A stretch of DNA of 6,679 nt, from the NCBI GenBank assembly GCA_035302405.1, contig DATGSR010000053.1, positions 1 to 6,679 on the forward strand, given 5' to 3'. This document shows, in pieces, positions 5,561 to 6,679 of this stretch. The stretch's first letter is position 1. Every line of letters begins with the position of its first letter. The DNA comes from CALKWS01 sp035302405. GTDB taxonomy: Bacteria > Actinomycetota > Actinomycetes > Actinomycetales > Beutenbergiaceae. Both the position numbers and the translations under genes were made by a program. A model generated the notes under the pieces. That model did not search any database and was not told the origin of the DNA. It was given only the letters and a program-made list of their open reading frames with translations.

Positions 5561-5574
5561 CGGGCCACGGCCCG
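5561..5574 (+). promoter_or_regulatory. Inverted repeat CGGGCC-AC-GGCCCG in the regulator leader
   Basis: Six-base arms are exact around a two-base centre, just downstream of the predicted transcription start and five bases before the GAGGAG ribosome site. It is too tight for an RNA hairpin with a normal loop, so a dimeric regulator site (possible autoregulation) is the more natural reading. GC-rich composition makes chance possible. Confidence 0.35.
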
Positions 5575-5589
5575 AACCGAGGAGCAGGC

Positions 5590-6261
5590 ATGGGGAATAC
5601 GGACATCCGCGTGGTCATCATCGACGACCAAGCCATGGTCCGGGCCGGTTTCGGGGCGCTGCTCAACGCTCAGGACGGGATCAGCGTGGTGGGGGATGCC
5701 GCCGACGGCGCCCATGCGGTGCGCCTGGTGCGCACGCTGGATCCCGATGTGGTGTTGATGGACATCCGGATGCCGCAGATGGACGGTTTGGAGGCCACCC
5801 GGCGCATCGCTGCATTGCCCGACCACTCACCGCGCATCATCATCCTGACCACATTCGACCTGGATGAGTACGTCTTCGACGCCCTGCGCGCCGGGGCAAG
5901 CGGATTCCTACTCAAAGACGCACCGGCAGAGGACCTGATCCAAGCGGTCCGTGTGGTGGCCGGCGGAGACGCCCTGCTGTCCCCGTCGATCACCCGGTCG
6001 CTGATTGCCGAATTCGTGTCTCGGCCTCCTCGGTCCCGGCCGGATGCCACCATGCTCGCCGCCCTCACCGAGCGCGAACTGGAAGTCATGACCCACGTTG
6101 CACGCGGACTGTCCAACGCCGAAATCGCCGAGCGGATCTATCTCGCCGAGCAGACCGTCAAAACCCACGTCAGCCGGGTGCTGACCAAACTCGGGCTACG
6201 CGACCGAACCCAGATGGTGGTCGCCGCCTATGAGTCCGGGATGGTCCAGCCCGGCGGTTGA
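5590..6261 (+). CDS. Response regulator, NarL/LuxR family (REC + HTH)
   Basis: The protein has 223 residues. ATG at 5590 is chosen because GAGGAG (5579-5584) lies five bases upstream and the REC domain starts immediately; an in-frame start at 5551 would add 13 residues with no comparable ribosome site. Residues 5-122 are a receiver domain: acidic pair Asp12-Asp13, phosphoacceptor Asp58 in LMDIRMP, Thr87-Thr88, and Lys109 in FLLKDA. Residues about 158-217 are a LuxR-type helix-turn-helix (LTERELEVM, SNAEIAERIYLAEQTVKTHVSRVLTKL). All key REC residues are intact, so it should be phosphorylated by a partner kinase, most likely the divergent one, and then bind DNA as a dimer. The desaturase start downstream makes a DesR-like role in fatty-acid unsaturation plausible. 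Its stop overlaps a possible small gene, suggesting co-transcription onward. Confidence 0.94.
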   Translation: MGNTDIRVVIIDDQAMVRAGFGALLNAQDGISVVGDAADGAHAVRLVRTLDPDVVLMDIRMPQMDGLEATRRIAALPDHSPRIIILTTFDLDEYVFDALRAGASGFLLKDAPAEDLIQAVRVVAGGDALLSPSITRSLIAEFVSRPPRSRPDATMLAALTERELEVMTHVARGLSNAEIAERIYLAEQTVKTHVSRVLTKLGLRDRTQMVVAAYESGMVQPGG

Positions 6262-6449
6262 CCGGCGCCGGCCCATCGAGCGCGAGCAATAAGCGCCGCG
6301 CCACCGAGGCCGCCGCGAGAGCACACGTCGATGCGCCCCCGGGCGGTCCCGAGGATCTTTTGCGCGATGGTTTTTCGCTCACTCCGGAAGAGCGGGTTCG
6401 GCTGCTGGCATCGCTCTGGAGTATCGGCGCGGGCGAACCTTGCGAGTGA
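6258..6449 (+). CDS. Possible 63-residue hypothetical protein between regulator and desaturase
   Basis: The frame opens at a TTG (6258) overlapping the regulator stop (TTGA) and closes at TGA 6447-6449, which overlaps a GTG that could start the desaturase. Both junctions have the form of translational coupling. There is no other in-frame start and no clear ribosome site. The N-terminal half is Ala/Arg-rich; the C-terminal half (about 31-63) has a helical look with LTPEERVRLLASLW, distantly reminiscent of small antitoxin-like 'LTPEER' proteins, but I do not recognise the family. Codons around 6355-6390 (CTT, TTG, GGT, TTT, ACT) are less GC-rich than in the neighbours. If it is not coding, these 220 bases are the desaturase leader/promoter region. 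Confidence 0.4.
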   Translation: MTGAGPSSASNKRRATEAAARAHVDAPPGGPEDLLRDGFSLTPEERVRLLASLWSIGAGEPCE

Positions 6450-6455
6450 CGACAC

Positions 6456-6468
6456 CGCCGCCCCGGCG
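6456..6468 (+). promoter_or_regulatory. Small inverted repeat CGCCG-CCC-CGGCG before the desaturase ATG
   Basis: Five-base arms surround a three-base loop, 16 bases upstream of the ATG at 6485. It could be a regulator site or leader hairpin if 6485 is the true start; it would lie inside the coding sequence if GTG 6446 is used. Evidence is weak. Confidence 0.2.
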
Positions 6469-6484
6469 CGAAACCATAGAAGTC

Positions 6485-6679
6485 ATGGCAACACCCACTC
6501 TTCACGCGCCTGCCCGGGCCTCTACCACTCCGGCACCACAAACCTCTGCGGCACCGCGACGAACACGGCCCGCCCGCAACACCCACCTATCGGACTTCAC
6601 TGCGTTGACCGCCCGGATCAAGTCCGAAGGTCTGCTGGCCCGCTCCTACGGCTACTACTGGTCCAAGTTGATCGGGCTA
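6485..6679 (+). CDS. Probable fatty-acid (acyl-CoA) desaturase, N-terminus only
   Basis: Sixty-five codons are visible from an ATG at 6485 to the right edge. The first 35 residues are Ala/Thr/Pro-rich and probably disordered. The following stretch (THLSDFTALTARIKSEGLL, then a YGYYWSKLIG segment) resembles the conserved lead-in of actinobacterial membrane fatty-acid desaturases, where a 'GLL-R-xYGYYW' element precedes the first membrane helix. The di-iron histidine boxes would lie beyond the window, so the family is inferred. The ribosome site is poor (AGAAG only two bases before ATG). An alternative is GTG at 6446, which would add 13 residues and overlap the upstream stop by four bases. Membrane desaturases introduce double bonds into acyl chains and set membrane fluidity; position behind the response regulator fits DesR-type control. 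Confidence 0.6.
   Translation, partial: MATPTLHAPARASTTPAPQTSAAPRRTRPARNTHLSDFTALTARIKSEGLLARSYGYYWSKLIGL

Overview
The window comes from a very GC-rich genome, with GC-rich third codon positions, GTG and TTG starts, apparently leaderless or SD-poor genes, and a NarL/DesK-style two-component pair with a long Ala/Arg-rich kinase N-terminus. Together these point to a chromosomal segment of an actinobacterium (Actinomycetota). I cannot name the genus. Nothing looks like an rRNA, tRNA, CRISPR array, transposase or integrase.

Left block, positions 1 to about 3770. Two minus-strand genes lie in the order WXG-type helical protein (2031 down to 1114), then FHA-like/helix-turn-helix protein (841 down to the left edge, where it is cut). 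The 272 bp between them hold a degenerate array of about 19-bp repeats, a pair of 18-bp direct repeats, and a good sigma70-type promoter for the FHA gene. A patatin-like phospholipase (2123-3769, plus) diverges from the WXG gene across a 91-bp control region. That region has a stem-loop in the WXG leader, a small inverted repeat, and a -10-like TACCCT placed so that the phospholipase mRNA would be leaderless.

Middle. A 167-bp convergent gap (3770-3936) carries short direct repeats and small palindromes but no obvious gene.

Right block, 3937-6679. A membrane sensor histidine kinase (minus) and a LuxR/NarL-type response regulator (plus) are transcribed divergently from a 153-bp region. Downstream of the regulator come a possible 63-residue protein, which overlaps the regulator stop codon and may overlap an alternative start of the next gene, and then the N-terminus of a probable fatty-acid/acyl-CoA desaturase cut by the right edge. 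By analogy with Bacillus DesK-DesR-Des, the simplest reading is a membrane-lipid sensing module in which the regulator controls, and perhaps is co-transcribed with, the desaturase. The same 8-mer, TACCCTGG, sits in the control regions of the phospholipase, kinase and regulator. This raises the untested possibility that phospholipase, kinase and desaturase share control and form a membrane-lipid theme, with the WXG/FHA pair as a type VII-secretion-flavoured neighbour.
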